From NCBI RefSeq assembly GCF_023016115.1, contig NZ_JALKBH010000004.1, forward strand, positions 329,563 through 393,562: a DNA stretch of 64,000 nucleotides, in the 5' to 3' direction. The position numbers were made by a program, and so were the translations under genes. This document shows positions 1 to 8,784 of the stretch, piece after piece. The notes under the pieces were generated by a model. The model worked only from the letters and a program-made list of their open reading frames with translations. It had not been told where the DNA came from and ran no database searches. How positions within the stretch are numbered: position 1 is the first letter of the stretch; every line of letters begins with the position of its first letter. This DNA comes from Alcanivorax sp. S6407 (lineage in GTDB: Bacteria; Pseudomonadota; Gammaproteobacteria; Pseudomonadales; Alcanivoracaceae).

Positions 1-32
1 GCGCCACTCCTACAACAAAATTTTGACCCACC

Positions 33-122
33 CCACGAGGGGCGCTGCAGCGGCATGACCGCGAGGCTCGCGGGGCGGGTTCACAAAGAACAACGGCGCC
101 CATTCGTCAAAAACGAATGGAG
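33..122 (+). promoter_or_regulatory. SAH riboswitch upstream of ahcY
   Basis: The leader carries the conserved blocks of the S-adenosylhomocysteine riboswitch: GAGGGGCGCTGC (37-48), GAGGCTCG (63-70) and AACGGCGCCCA (92-102). Visible pairings are P1 GGGCGC (40-45) with GCGCCC (96-101), hairpin GCGG/CCGC (50-53 with 59-62), and a pseudoknot CGAG (36-39) with CTCG (67-70). A perfect 8-bp hairpin (100-107 with 113-120) then buries the start of the GGAG ribosome site (119-122). Bases 100 and 101 are used by both P1 and this hairpin, which suggests SAH binding frees the ribosome site and turns ahcY on. Family identity is known biology; the switching model is inferred. Confidence 0.93.
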
Positions 123-128
123 AACACC

Positions 129-1517
129 ATGAACGCGAAAGCGGACACCTTTACCGACTACAAAGTCGCGGATATTTCCCTGGCCAACTATGGCCGTTCT
201 GAAATTGATATCGCCGAAACCGAAATGCCGGCACTGATCGCCATCCGCGAAAAATATCGTGCCGAGCAGCCGCTGAAAGGCGCCAAAATCATCGGCTGTA
301 TCCACATGACCATCCAGACCGCCGTGCTGATCGAAACCCTGCAGGCGCTGGGCGCGGAAGTGCGCTGGTCTTCCTGCAACATCTTCTCCACCCAGGATCA
401 CGCCGCTGCCGCCATCGCCGCTGCCGGCACCCCGGTGTTTGCTTGGAAAGGTGAAACCGAAGAAGAGTACATGTGGTGTATCGAACAGACCTGCCGCGAC
501 GGTAACGGCGAACTCTGGGAAGCCAACATGATTCTGGATGACGGCGGTGACCTGACCGGCTACATCCACGACACCTACCCGCAGATGCTGGACAACATCC
601 ACGGCATCACCGAAGAAACCACCACCGGTGTGCACCGCCTGTATGAAATGCTCAAGAAAGGCACCCTGAAAGTGCCGGCGGTGAACGTGAATGACTCCGT
701 CACCAAGAGCAAGAACGACAACAAGTATGGCTGCCGTCATTCCCTGAACGACGCCATCAAGCGCGGCACCGATCACCTGCTGTCCGGCAAGAAAGCGCTG
801 GTCATCGGTTACGGTGATGTGGGCAAGGGCTCTGCCCAGTCCCTGCGCCAGGAAGGCATGATCGTGAAAGTCACCGAAGCGGATCCGATCTGTGCCATGC
901 AGGCCTGCATGGACGGTTTCGAGGTAGTGAGCCAGTACAAGAACGGCATCAACGATGGCAGTGAAGCGTCCATCAACACCGAGCTGCTCGGCAACACGGA
1001 TCTTCTCGTAACCACCACCGGCAACTTCAACGTCTGTGACGCCAACATGCTCAAGGCGATCAAGAAAGGCGCCGTGGTCTGCAACATCGGTCACTTCGAC
1101 AACGAAGTGGATACTGCTTTCATGCGCAAGACCTGGGAGTGGGAAGAAGTGAAGCCGCAGGTTCACAAGGTATGGCGCAACAAGGCAGAAGGTGACTTCT
1201 TGCTGCTGTTGTCCGAAGGCCGTCTGGTAAACCTGGGTAACGCCACTGGCCACCCCAGCCGCATTATGGATGGCTCCTTCGCCAACCAGGTACTGGCGCA
1301 GATGTATCTGTTCGATCAGGCCTATGCCAGCCACTCCGACACCGTGAAAGAAAAGATGCTCAAGGTAGAGGTTCTGCCCAAGCACCTGGACGAAGAAGTG
1401 GCCCGCTACATGGTGGAAGGTTTCGGTGGCGTGATCACCAAGCTGACCCAGGAACAGGCTGACTACATCGGCGTTGGTGTCGACGGTCCGTTCAAACCAG
1501 AGCATTACAAATATTAA
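129..1517 (+). CDS. ahcY: Adenosylhomocysteinase (SAH hydrolase)
   Basis: This NAD-dependent cytosolic enzyme splits S-adenosylhomocysteine to adenosine and homocysteine, removing the inhibitor of methyltransferases and feeding the methyl cycle. The protein (462 aa, usual length) has the substrate-site stretch [13 protein letters not shown], the [11 protein letters not shown] segment, the NAD-binding [13 protein letters not shown] loop and the family C-terminus ending HYKY. ATG at 129 is preferred over the in-frame ATG at 117 because GGAG (119-122) sits at the right distance and 117 lies inside the leader hairpin. The SAH riboswitch lies directly upstream and metF follows about 100 bp downstream, forming a methionine-cycle unit. 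An F5 heptamer array starts right after the stop codon. Confidence 0.98.
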   Translation: MNAKADTFTDYKVADISLANYGRSEIDIAETEMPALIAIREKYRAEQPLKGAKIIGCIHMTIQTAVLIETLQALGAEVRWSSCNIFSTQDHAAAAIAAAGTPVFAWKGETEEEYMWCIEQTCRDGNGELWEANMILDDGGDLTGYIHDTYPQMLDNIHGITEETTTGVHRLYEMLKKGTLKVPAVNVNDSVTKSKNDNKYGCRHSLNDAIKRGTDHLLSGKKALVIGYGDVGKGSAQSLRQEGMIVKVTEADPICAMQACMDGFEVVSQYKNGINDGSEASINTELLGNTDLLVTTTGNFNVCDANMLKAIKKGAVVCNIGHFDNEVDTAFMRKTWEWEEVKPQVHKVWRNKAEGDFLLLLSEGRLVNLGNATGHPSRIMDGSFANQVLAQMYLFDQAYASHSDTVKEKMLKVEVLPKHLDEEVARYMVEGFGGVITKLTQEQADYIGVGVDGPFKPEHYKY

Positions 1518-1617
1518 AGACGCCAGACGCCGGACGCTCGATGCCGGACGCTTTCAGGCTCGCTTTGCGAGCCTTTCGTCAAGCGTCGAGCGTCTGGCCT
1601 CAGGCGTCTCGCGAAGC
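1518..1617. repeat. F5 heptamer array with inverted arms
   Basis: Between ahcY and metF, degenerate 7-base units of the type GGACGCT/AGACGCC run for about 35 bases, reach a perfect hairpin (AGGCTCG CTTTG CGAGCCT, 1556-1574) and return as the complementary arm (AAGCGTC, GAGCGTC, TGGCCTC, AGGCGTC). The array starts directly at the ahcY stop codon. The apex hairpin followed by TTT could weakly terminate or attenuate transcription before metF. Confidence 0.8.
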
Positions 1618-1625
1618 GAGACATC

Positions 1626-2453
1626 ATGAAACGAATCAGTTTTGAATTTTTCCCGCCGAAGACCGACGAGGGAAAAAGCAAGCTGCTGGCGACGCAGAAA
1701 AAATTACTGGTGAAAAATCCGGAATTTTTTTCCTGCACCTTCGGCGCCGGCGGCTCCACCCGTGACAATACCCGCGACATGGTCAACAAGCTGCGCGAGC
1801 AGCATGGCGACACCGCGCCGCACCTGAGCTGCATCGGCCAGAGCCGCGAAGAAATTCTTGAGCTGGTGAACGGCTACAGGGATGCCGGCGTCACCCGCAT
1901 TGTTGCCCTGCGTGGCGACCTGCCCTCTGGCATGGGCTACGCCCAGAGCGAGATCAAGTATGCGGACCAGCTGGTGAAATTGATCCGCGAAGAAACCGGC
2001 GATCACTTTGAACTGGAAGTGGCGGCTTACCCGGAAATGCATCCGGAAGCGCGAAGCTTTGAAGACGACATCGCTCATTTCAAGCGCAAGATCGATGCCG
2101 GCGCCAACAGCGGCCTGACCCAGTATTTCTACAATGCAGATTCCTACGGCTATTACATGGATGCGCTGCAGAAGATTGGCTGCGATGCCCCGGTATACCC
2201 CGGCATCATGCCAATCCTCAACGTGGCCAACCTGATTCGCTTTTCCGGCAACTGCGGTGCCGACGTGCCGCGCTGGCTGCAGAGCAAGCTGAACGACATC
2301 AAGGATGACGATGCAGCGGTGAAATCCTTTGGCGAGGAAGTGGTCACCCGTCTGTGTGAGCGCCTGCTCGCCATGGGCGCCCCGGGCCTGCATTTCTACA
2401 CCATGAACCAGGCCGGTCCGAATCTTCGCATTCTGGATAATTTGGGGCTGTAA
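1626..2453 (+). CDS. metF: 5,10-methylenetetrahydrofolate reductase
   Basis: FAD-dependent reduction of 5,10-methylene-THF to 5-methyl-THF, the methyl donor for methionine synthesis from homocysteine. The 275-aa length and the start ISFEFFPPKTDEGK with the catalytic-region Glu are typical of bacterial MetF. TFGAGGSTRDNT, ALRGDLP, AAYPEMHPEA (folate/FAD site) and the C-terminal LHFYTMNQA are all present. ATG at 1626 follows GCGAG and immediately precedes the conserved KRISFEFFPP. It lies downstream of riboswitch-controlled ahcY, a pairing seen in other proteobacteria, so both genes may respond to SAH. An F4 heptamer array begins at its stop codon. Confidence 0.97.
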   Translation: MKRISFEFFPPKTDEGKSKLLATQKKLLVKNPEFFSCTFGAGGSTRDNTRDMVNKLREQHGDTAPHLSCIGQSREEILELVNGYRDAGVTRIVALRGDLPSGMGYAQSEIKYADQLVKLIREETGDHFELEVAAYPEMHPEARSFEDDIAHFKRKIDAGANSGLTQYFYNADSYGYYMDALQKIGCDAPVYPGIMPILNVANLIRFSGNCGADVPRWLQSKLNDIKDDDAAVKSFGEEVVTRLCERLLAMGAPGLHFYTMNQAGPNLRILDNLGL

Positions 2454-3341
2454 GAGCGACGCTGCATGCTTCACGCAGCACGCAACAACGCGGGCGGGGA
2501 CGATGCCACGCGGCATGGTCTCTGCCCGCGACATTCAGTTGAACGTTTAAAGTTAAAAGTTGAAAAGCCCCGCCCGCGGAATTGTTGCGTAGCGGAGTTT
2601 CGCACGCTGTGCGTCCTGAAGGGTGAGCGCAGCGAATAACTGGCATTCCGACAGCAACGCTCAGCGTTTGCGCGATACAAGAACGCCAATGCCATCCGCA
2701 CGACATCGTCCCCGTTAGAGTGAGTCGAGGAACGGAAGGATCTGGCGGCGTAGAGCAAAAAACCTGTCTGAGCGGAGCGAGTCTTTTTTGCGTCCGCCAG
2801 ATCCTGAGTACCGGAGTGTGCCTGCGGAGCAGGCCGAACGGAGTCGGGGCGCGGGGGAGTCCAGAGGGGTGTCGCGTTACACCCCTTTGGGCCCGTCCGG
2901 CGAGGACAAACACGTATCATGGTGCGATGAAATACAAGCAGATACCTTGTCTTCCAGGTGGGGACCACCACACCGCAGGTTCACACCTCACCGAGCGAAG
3001 CGAATAACTGGTCATACAGTCGGCACAAACGGCGCTTCTGGAATCCTTACCTCGCCTAGGCTCGGATCGCTTGCAGGCAAGCTCCTACAGCAGCTTCGTA
3101 GAAAGGCTGAAATAACCAGGAAACTATTTTGGGTTTTCCTTGCCAATCAAGCGCAGCTTGTAGCTTGTAGCTCATAGCTGATTATTCTTCCCAGCACTTT
3201 CCGTTAGCACATAACCGTATTTCCCCGCCGTCCTTCCACGTCTTAGGCTGAAAGTACATTCACCTTACTGGCCTTGCGCCAGCTACCCGTTGTGCGCAAG
3301 GCAACGATTTCCCGGCCTACCCCCGCCGGGAGGAGGTAGTC
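2454..3341. repeat. Gene-free repeat mosaic downstream of metF
   Basis: No convincing gene is seen in about 890 bp. It holds an F4 array (units like GCACGCA, 2458-2500) starting at the metF stop, and a GGTGAGCGCAGCGAATAAC repeat (2622-2640, variant near 2990-3008) that recurs near 10683 and 56741. A REP hairpin module follows (3047-3094: CTCGGATC, then the GCTTGC/GCAAGC stem, then CTCCTACAG), then an imperfect hairpin and a short F2 run (CTTGTAG, 3145-3178). The promoter of the following deacylase gene is probably in 3180-3330. Open frames here are made of repeat sequence and were left out. Confidence 0.6.
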
Positions 3342-3809
3342 ATGGCTACGCGCGCACTGACCGATTTTCTTGACAGCAACGATATCTACTATCACTGCTA
3401 CAACCACGAACCCGCGGTCACCGCCGCCGAGGTGGCGCAGTCCAGTCACATTCCAGGCCGGCATATGGCCAAAACCGTGATTGTGGATGTGGATGGCACC
3501 CTTACGATGGCGGTATTGCCCGCCGATCAATACATGGATCCGGAAAAGCTGCGCCAGGCCCTCAGCGCCAACCACGTGCGACTGGCCACTGAAATGGAGT
3601 TCAAGGATCGCTTCCCGCTGTGCGAGCCTGGCGGCGAGCCCCCGTTCGGCAACTTGTACGACATGCCGGTCTACGTGGATGACACCCTGGTGGCCCAGGA
3701 CTGGATTGCCTTCAATGCCGGTAACCACACCGAAGTGATCAAGATGGGCATGGGCGATTTCCTGCGTCTGAGCAACGCCAAGACCTGCTCCTTCGCCATG
3801 CTGCATTGA
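3342..3809 (+). CDS. YbaK/ProX-type aminoacyl-tRNA deacylase domain protein
   Basis: A single-domain protein (155 aa) of the YbaK/EbsC superfamily, whose members hydrolyse mischarged aminoacyl-tRNA in trans in the cytosol. Visible family signs are the N-terminal LDSNDIYYHCYNH strand, HMAKTVIVDVDGTLTMAVLPAD with the near-invariant Lys, EMEFKDRFPLCEPGGEPPFGNLY (the glycine-rich substrate loop) and FNAGNHTEVIKM near the C-terminus. The start is set by a strong GGGAGGAGGT ribosome site. The substrate cannot be told from sequence; the group includes Cys-, Pro- and Ala-editing enzymes and uncharacterised members. It appears to be a single-gene unit between repeat-rich gaps. Confidence 0.85.
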   Translation: MATRALTDFLDSNDIYYHCYNHEPAVTAAEVAQSSHIPGRHMAKTVIVDVDGTLTMAVLPADQYMDPEKLRQALSANHVRLATEMEFKDRFPLCEPGGEPPFGNLYDMPVYVDDTLVAQDWIAFNAGNHTEVIKMGMGDFLRLSNAKTCSFAMLH

Positions 3810-4022
3810 TGTTATGCCGGATGCTGGATGCCTGAGGCCGGACGTCAAAGGCTGAACACTGCCAACCTTCTGACGCAGGAGGTTGGCAGCCGCGTCGGAG
3901 GAACGGCGAGTTTCGAGTTTCGAAGAGCAACCCCCTTGCCCGACAGAAACGGAAGAGTTGTCCTTACGGTTTTGATCTTCGCAACTCGTCACTCGCTCCT
4001 CGCGACTCGCCTCAACTTTCTG
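3810..4022. repeat. F5 and F1 heptamer elements
   Basis: F5 units (ATGCCGG, ATGCTGG, ATGCCTG) begin directly at the deacylase stop (3812-3850). An F1 element follows at 3907-4013: arm GAGTTTC GAGTTTC GAAGAG, a core of about 55 bases, then TTTTGATCTTCGCAACTCG and further CTCG-type units as the inverted arm. Confidence 0.75.
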
Positions 4023-4081
4023 TCACCTTTCTATCGCATTTGCATGCTAAGCTGTCATAAAACAGTAAACGGAAAGAGTGA

Positions 4082-5530
4082 ATGACTCGACGCACCAAGA
4101 TTGTTGCCACCCTCGGTCCCGCTTCCACCTCCGAGACCATGCTCGACGCCCTGATCACTGCCGGCGTCAATGTATTCCGCCTCAATTTTTCCCACGGTAG
4201 CGCCGATGACCATCGCCGCACCGCCGACAAGATCCGCAGCCTTTCTGACAAGCACCAGCAGGCAGTGGCCATTCTGGCGGATCTGCAGGGCCCGAAGATT
4301 CGTATCGGCAAGTTCCGTGATGGCCCCATTGAGTTGAAGAACGGCCAGACCTTTACGCTGGATACCGAGCTGGACGATAGCGCTGGCACCCAGGAGATTG
4401 TGGGTATCAGCTACCCGCCCCTGCCGGATGACTGTGAACCCGGCGACGTGTTGCTGCTTAACGACGGCCTGCTGGAGCTGCAGGTTGAGCGCATTGAGGG
4501 CAGCAAGGTGATCTGCACCGTACTGGTGGGCGGCACCCTCTCCGATCACAAGGGCGTTAACCGCAAGGGCGGCGGCTTGAGCGCCAAGGCGCTGACCGAG
4601 AAAGACCTCAACGACATTATCACCGCTGCTGACATGGAGGTGGACTTCCTCGCCCTGTCCTTCCCCCGTGATGCGGACGACGTCAATGAAGCCCGCCGCC
4701 ACTTTCAGGCTGCCGGCGGTACTGGCGGCATCGTGGCCAAGATCGAACGCGCCGAAGCGGTGGCGGATGACGACACCCTGGACCAGATCATTCTCGCCTC
4801 CGACGGCGTCATGGTGGCACGTGGCGATCTGGCCGTGGAAATCGGCGATGCCGAACTGGTAGGGGTACAGAAGCACATTATCCGCCGGGCCCGGGCACTG
4901 AATCGCTTCGTGATCACCGCCACCCAGATGATGGAATCCATGATCCACAGCCCACAGCCCACCCGCGCAGAAGTGTCCGACGTGGCCAACGCGGTACTGG
5001 ATGGCACTGACGCGGTGATGCTCTCTGCAGAAACCGCAGTGGGGGATTACCCGAAAGAAACCGTTCAGGCCATGGATCGCATTATTCTTGGCGCCGAGCG
5101 CACCTGGCAGGAACGACGTACCGATCGACCGATCAACGACAAGGCCGACAACATTGACGAAGTGATCGCCATGGCCGCCATGCAGGCTGCCAACCGCCTG
5201 AGCAATGTGACCGCCATCATCGCCATGACCGAAACCGGTAATACTCCGCGCCTGATGTCCAGGATGCGCTCCGGCATGCCGATCTTTGCCTTCACCCCGA
5301 CCCCGGCCGCCCAGCGGCGCGTTGCCATCCTCCGTGGCGTGCAAGCGGTCTCCTTCGACAGCACGGCCCTGCCCAGCGAAAGCGTCAACCACCAGGCAGT
5401 GGCAATTCTGGAGAAGATGGGGCAGGTGAAAGCCGGTGACCGGGTACTGATCACCAAAGGCAACTATGCCGACGCCCACGGTGGCACCAACACCCTTAAA
5501 ATTGTCGAGGTGGGTGGAAAGATTCAGTAG
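4082..5530 (+). CDS. pyk: Pyruvate kinase
   Basis: Transfers phosphate from phosphoenolpyruvate to ADP in the last step of glycolysis, in the cytosol. The 482-aa protein has the family N-terminus TRRTKIVATLGPASTS and the catalytic barrel with NFSHG and LADLQGPKIR. It also has the active-site signature (IVAKIERAEAV, catalytic Lys), MVARGDLAVEIG and ATQMMESMI (substrate loop), followed by an allosteric C-terminal domain. The B domain lies about residues 70-170. ATG at 4082 is preceded by GGAAAGAGTGA. Whether it is PykA or PykF type was not decided. The gene stands alone. Confidence 0.98.
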   Translation: MTRRTKIVATLGPASTSETMLDALITAGVNVFRLNFSHGSADDHRRTADKIRSLSDKHQQAVAILADLQGPKIRIGKFRDGPIELKNGQTFTLDTELDDSAGTQEIVGISYPPLPDDCEPGDVLLLNDGLLELQVERIEGSKVICTVLVGGTLSDHKGVNRKGGGLSAKALTEKDLNDIITAADMEVDFLALSFPRDADDVNEARRHFQAAGGTGGIVAKIERAEAVADDDTLDQIILASDGVMVARGDLAVEIGDAELVGVQKHIIRRARALNRFVITATQMMESMIHSPQPTRAEVSDVANAVLDGTDAVMLSAETAVGDYPKETVQAMDRIILGAERTWQERRTDRPINDKADNIDEVIAMAAMQAANRLSNVTAIIAMTETGNTPRLMSRMRSGMPIFAFTPTPAAQRRVAILRGVQAVSFDSTALPSESVNHQAVAILEKMGQVKAGDRVLITKGNYADAHGGTNTLKIVEVGGKIQ

Positions 5531-5599
5531 GCGGCAGTGTGCATGCCCAACGCGATTTGAAAGTCGTGGTTTGATTTTCTACCCACATCGCAATTCCAG

Positions 5600-5695
5600 C
5601 CAGCCAGACGCCTGACGCCGGATGCCTGACGATAACCACTTCGTGGTTTTCAGCGTCGGGCATCAGGCATCTGGCCTCCAGCGTCCAATTAACAT
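5600..5695. repeat. F5 heptamer element with inverted arms
   Basis: Units CCAGACG CCTGACG CCGGATG CCTGACG lead to the hairpin apex ACCACTTCGTGGT, then the reverse arm GCGTCGG GCATCAG GCATCTG GCCTCCA GCGTCC. The two arms are complementary over about 35 bases. It lies about 75 bp after the pyk stop and ends about 100 bp before the DegV gene. Confidence 0.8.
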
Positions 5696-5795
5696 TCTTA
5701 CACCATACCCATACGCAAAAAGACGCCACTTACAGTACGCCCGTTCTAGACTCGAGTGAATAAAATCCCCTCACTCGTTTACAGGGCCCATAACA

Positions 5796-6737
5796 ATGAG
5801 AATTGGTCTGGTAGTGGATTCGGGCTGCGATCTGCCCAAGGACTTCATTGACGCCAATAACATCCTGGTCATGCCGGTACCCATTCGCATCGGCAAGGAC
5901 ATTTATGTAGACGATCGTGATCCACAACGGGCCAGGGAGTTTTACTCACGCCACGAAGTCGACAAGAACCATGACGCAGAAACTGCGCCTCCCAGCGTGG
6001 AACAGATTCGTACATTGTTTCTTGAAAAAGCCGCCAGCACATTTGATTTCGCGCTGGTACAAACGGTACCCAAAAGCCGCAGTCCGATTTTCGATAATGC
6101 CTCCGAAGCTGCCCACAGCATTCTGTCGGATTACAAGAAATACCGTGAAGCCGCAGGACGGGAAGGCCCTTTCCGCATTCGCGTCAGCGACAGCCAGACC
6201 CTGTTTGCCGGTCAGGGCGTATTGGCGGCTGAAACCGTCCGCCTGATCAACAGCGGCATGAAAGTGGGCGATGTGCGCCAGCGCATCAATGACCTGACAC
6301 CCCGGACCACCGGCTATGCGGTAGTTCCGGACCTCTACTACGTTCACAAACGCGCCCGCAAGAAAGGCGACAAGAGTGTAGGGTTTGTCGGCGCCTTGAT
6401 GGGTTCAGCCCTGGACATCAAACCGATTCTTTGCGCACGCCAGGACCAGACGTTTCCTGTAGCCAAGGTCAGAGGTTTTGATCAGGCAGTGGAAAAGATG
6501 TTCCGCCACGCCTGCTCCTGTATCGAGAAAGGACTATTGGCGCCAATCGTCTGCGTCAGTTATGCCGGCGATACCGATGCGGTCTATCAGATGCCTGGCT
6601 TTGAATCGTTCAAACTGTGCGCCGAGAAACACGATATCGAGCTATTGGTGAGCCACATGGGGCTCACCGGTGGCGTAAATATCGGACCAGGCGCAATCAG
6701 CGTAGGACTGATCACCGATCAGGAAACGCTCTCCTGA
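5796..6737 (+). CDS. DegV family fatty-acid-binding protein
   Basis: A 313-aa DegV/EDD-fold protein. Characterised members bind one fatty acid in a cleft between two domains and act with FakA kinases in Gram-positives; in proteobacteria the role is unclear. Family marks are the N-terminal VVDSGCDLPKDF, VMPVPIRIGKDIYVDD, TVPKSRSPIF near the middle, VSDSQTLFAGQGVLA and the C-terminal HMGLTGGVNIGPGAISVG. The insert AAGREGPFRI and YVHKRARKKGDKS resemble the subgroup found in Pseudomonas and relatives. No fakA-like gene is next to it. A promoter probably lies in 5700-5790, downstream of the F5 element. Confidence 0.88.
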   Translation: MRIGLVVDSGCDLPKDFIDANNILVMPVPIRIGKDIYVDDRDPQRAREFYSRHEVDKNHDAETAPPSVEQIRTLFLEKAASTFDFALVQTVPKSRSPIFDNASEAAHSILSDYKKYREAAGREGPFRIRVSDSQTLFAGQGVLAAETVRLINSGMKVGDVRQRINDLTPRTTGYAVVPDLYYVHKRARKKGDKSVGFVGALMGSALDIKPILCARQDQTFPVAKVRGFDQAVEKMFRHACSCIEKGLLAPIVCVSYAGDTDAVYQMPGFESFKLCAEKHDIELLVSHMGLTGGVNIGPGAISVGLITDQETLS

Positions 6738-6796
6738 TCCATGAAAGGCTCATCGTAGAATGACAACAGTTGCGGACCAGGATTGGTTTTCAGCCT

Positions 6797-6861
6797 GTTG
6801 CGTGGTGATGCGTGTTGCGGCCGCAGAGCGGCCCCCAAAAGGCCCGGCATATCGCCGGGCC
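6797..6861 (-). terminator. Intrinsic terminator with F4 cap
   Basis: On the minus strand a 9-bp GC-rich stem (GGCCCGGCG ATA TGCCGGGCC) is followed by TTTT; it ends transcription of the outer membrane protein gene. Directly beside it are F4 units (TTGCGTG GTGATGC GTGTTGC) and the repeated cap GGCCGCAGAGCGGCC (6817-6833). Confidence 0.8.
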
Positions 6862-6870
6862 AGAACTGGA

Positions 6871-8208
6871 TCAGAAGCTTTGACGAAGCCCAAGGAACCA
6901 GTTTGCGCTATCGATTTCGACCTCTGAATCACTGCCTTCAACCGAAAAGTCTGACATCTGACTCTGATATCCCAGGGTGATGGCCGACCCATTATCAAAC
7001 GGCGACACCCCCAGTTCGACACCGATAACTTCTGGCTTGAGACGATAACCGGTGGTGCCCAGGTTCATCGTGGTGTGCGCCCGATGGTAATACAACTCGG
7101 CATCAACAATGGCCAGCCCACCCCGGACGCCAAGCCGGTACCCGGTACCCTCCATACGCAGCCCGGTTTCCATGAATGTCATCTGGTCATGACTAATCTG
7201 GCCATAGACGCTGGCCGCCACATCACCTTCCAGTATGGGCAGATAGGCACCCATACCCACTGACAGGCGATTATCCAGAATCATGTTGTCAGTCTCACCG
7301 GCATCGGAGAGGTCGTAACCGACATCCACGTTTTCTGCCGCCAGGAAAACATGCTTCCACGGTGACACCCGGCCTTTCATCAGCCAGCCTGCTTCGCTGT
7401 CATAATCATCACTACTGTTAGAGACATCCAGAGTCACGTCACCGCTGACCAGATATCCGAAGGCGATCTGGTTATAGCTCAACGTCGGTATCTCCCGATC
7501 CTGCCCCTGGCTCGCGGCATTACCATCAAACAGATACCGCAACCCCAACTGGGTTACCATCAGGTCACCAGTTTCAGATTCGCCCTCCGCCTCCAGTTCC
7601 TGTTCACCCCAGTAACGGCCCAGACTGATCGCCACCCGATCATTCATTCGATAGAACACATCAACGCCCCAGGCCTTGGGGTTCAGATCCAGGCTGTCAT
7701 TGCTATCAATATCCAGATCGGTACTGGCACTGCGATACCACAGCTCCGTCTCCCAACGATCATTTATCGTCGTTCTTGCACCAAGCGCATAGCCAAAGCC
7801 ATTACCGCTCAGACCATAGAACCCGACGCGATCCATACTCAATTCAGCCCACAAGTCGGTGGTAATTCCCTGCACTGTCACCGGGTAATGGCCACCAACC
7901 CCAAAATGACTCCAGTCCTGAGCCTGCACATCCACATATTCGCCAGGGTTGATCGCCAGGCGACCGGTCAGATTGTCGACTCCGGCGCGGACAAAAGCGT
8001 ATTCCCCCAGCGCCGCCGCGCCTTCCAGGCCAAAGCCTTCCAGATACACCCGCTCGCCGGAGGCAACCCAGGGCATCTTGCCATCCACCACATAGCTCAA
8101 TTCGGCATAATTCCAGCTGGGAGCGCCAGCCAGACCCAGACTTGCCCAACCCAAAGAAGCGGCGGCAACCGCAAGCTGCAACGGTGTTTTGCTGAATGAC
8201 ATCATCAT
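6871..8208 (-). CDS. Beta-barrel outer membrane protein, porin-like
   Basis: An exported protein of about 445 aa with a cleavable signal peptide (hydrophobic stretch LQLAVAAASLGWASLGLAGA) and a C-terminus ending GLRQSF. The terminal Phe is the usual signal for outer-membrane barrel assembly. The body alternates polar and aromatic or hydrophobic residues (ETELWYRSAST, QLGLRYLF, NWFLGLRQSF), fitting about 16-20 strands. The start is one of three consecutive ATG codons at 8208, 8205 or 8202 after AAGGAGAAG; 8205 has the best spacing. No specific substrate family was recognised, so channel function is inferred. It is a single-gene unit with its own terminator. Confidence 0.75.
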   Translation of the reverse strand: MMMSFSKTPLQLAVAAASLGWASLGLAGAPSWNYAELSYVVDGKMPWVASGERVYLEGFGLEGAAALGEYAFVRAGVDNLTGRLAINPGEYVDVQAQDWSHFGVGGHYPVTVQGITTDLWAELSMDRVGFYGLSGNGFGYALGARTTINDRWETELWYRSASTDLDIDSNDSLDLNPKAWGVDVFYRMNDRVAISLGRYWGEQELEAEGESETGDLMVTQLGLRYLFDGNAASQGQDREIPTLSYNQIAFGYLVSGDVTLDVSNSSDDYDSEAGWLMKGRVSPWKHVFLAAENVDVGYDLSDAGETDNMILDNRLSVGMGAYLPILEGDVAASVYGQISHDQMTFMETGLRMEGTGYRLGVRGGLAIVDAELYYHRAHTTMNLGTTGYRLKPEVIGVELGVSPFDNGSAITLGYQSQMSDFSVEGSDSEVEIDSANWFLGLRQSF

Positions 8209-8525
8209 CTTCTCCTTGTTGATATATCCCGGCCTCGTCATGAAGCCGTTATCGATGTCTTACTGTCGTTCCTGATTCGTAAACGGTTCAAACGCATTTC
8301 CATGCGACCGTGATTTTTTACATTTCTGGAATGATCAACAAGCCAGCTGGCCCGAAACCGTGATGCAGCCCCGGTTTATCCGGGACAAAATAGCCGGCTT
8401 TCTGGAGCGCCCCCCGGATCGGTCTTTTCGGCAATTCCATACTCCCGCAGTGCTGGCATAGTAACCCCCCTGTGCCCGCGCGATGAGTACGACTCGACGC
8501 GTCGCCCCCGAACAGAGGAGGAACC
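8209..8525. other. Divergent promoter region
   Basis: This 317-bp gap between the minus-strand barrel gene and the plus-strand small gene must hold both promoters. An A/T-rich block (8305-8335) is the likeliest core. No tandem repeats or hairpins of the kinds found elsewhere were seen, and no gene is supported. Confidence 0.5.
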
Positions 8526-8744
8526 ATGTCTGATTCCATCAGTACCCTGAAAGCCAAAGGCCTGCCCGCTGATGCGCTGGCCTTTATTGAGTCTCTGCCC
8601 GCCGATCAAGGCTCACAACTTGCCGATGCCGTACTGGCGGCAGTGGCCACCAAAGACACCCGCGTGGAAAAAGCCATGAACAATGCGCTGAACGTGGTAC
8701 CGGGGCCGTTCCGCCGCCCGGTCAAAAAGATGCTGTTCGGTTGA
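8526..8744 (+). CDS. Small conserved-looking protein of unknown function
   Basis: A 72-aa protein with a strong ribosome site (GAGGAGGAACC). It is predicted mostly helical: a first segment SISTLKAKGLPADALAFIESLPAD, a second QLADAVLAAVATKDTRVEKAMN, and a basic tail RRPVKKMLFG that could touch membrane or nucleic acid. There is no signal peptide. It lies 40 bp before a larger helical-repeat protein, and its GLPADALAFIESLPAD stretch resembles the ELPADRA and LPDDF turns of that neighbour, so they are probably co-transcribed and related in function. Function not recognised. Confidence 0.75.
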   Translation: MSDSISTLKAKGLPADALAFIESLPADQGSQLADAVLAAVATKDTRVEKAMNNALNVVPGPFRRPVKKMLFG

Positions 8745-8784
8745 TACCGGCAAGGTTACGGAACAAGTAACGGGAAAAAGTCAC

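Noticed and set aside
81-1505. Long open frame on the minus strand over ahcY
   Set aside because: It mirrors ahcY codon by codon, lacks domains and a ribosome site; ahcY is certain.
4052-4069. Possible Pho box (CTGTCATAAAACAGTAAA) before pyk
   Set aside because: Only the first half fits the consensus well and it overlaps the ribosome-site zone; probably chance.
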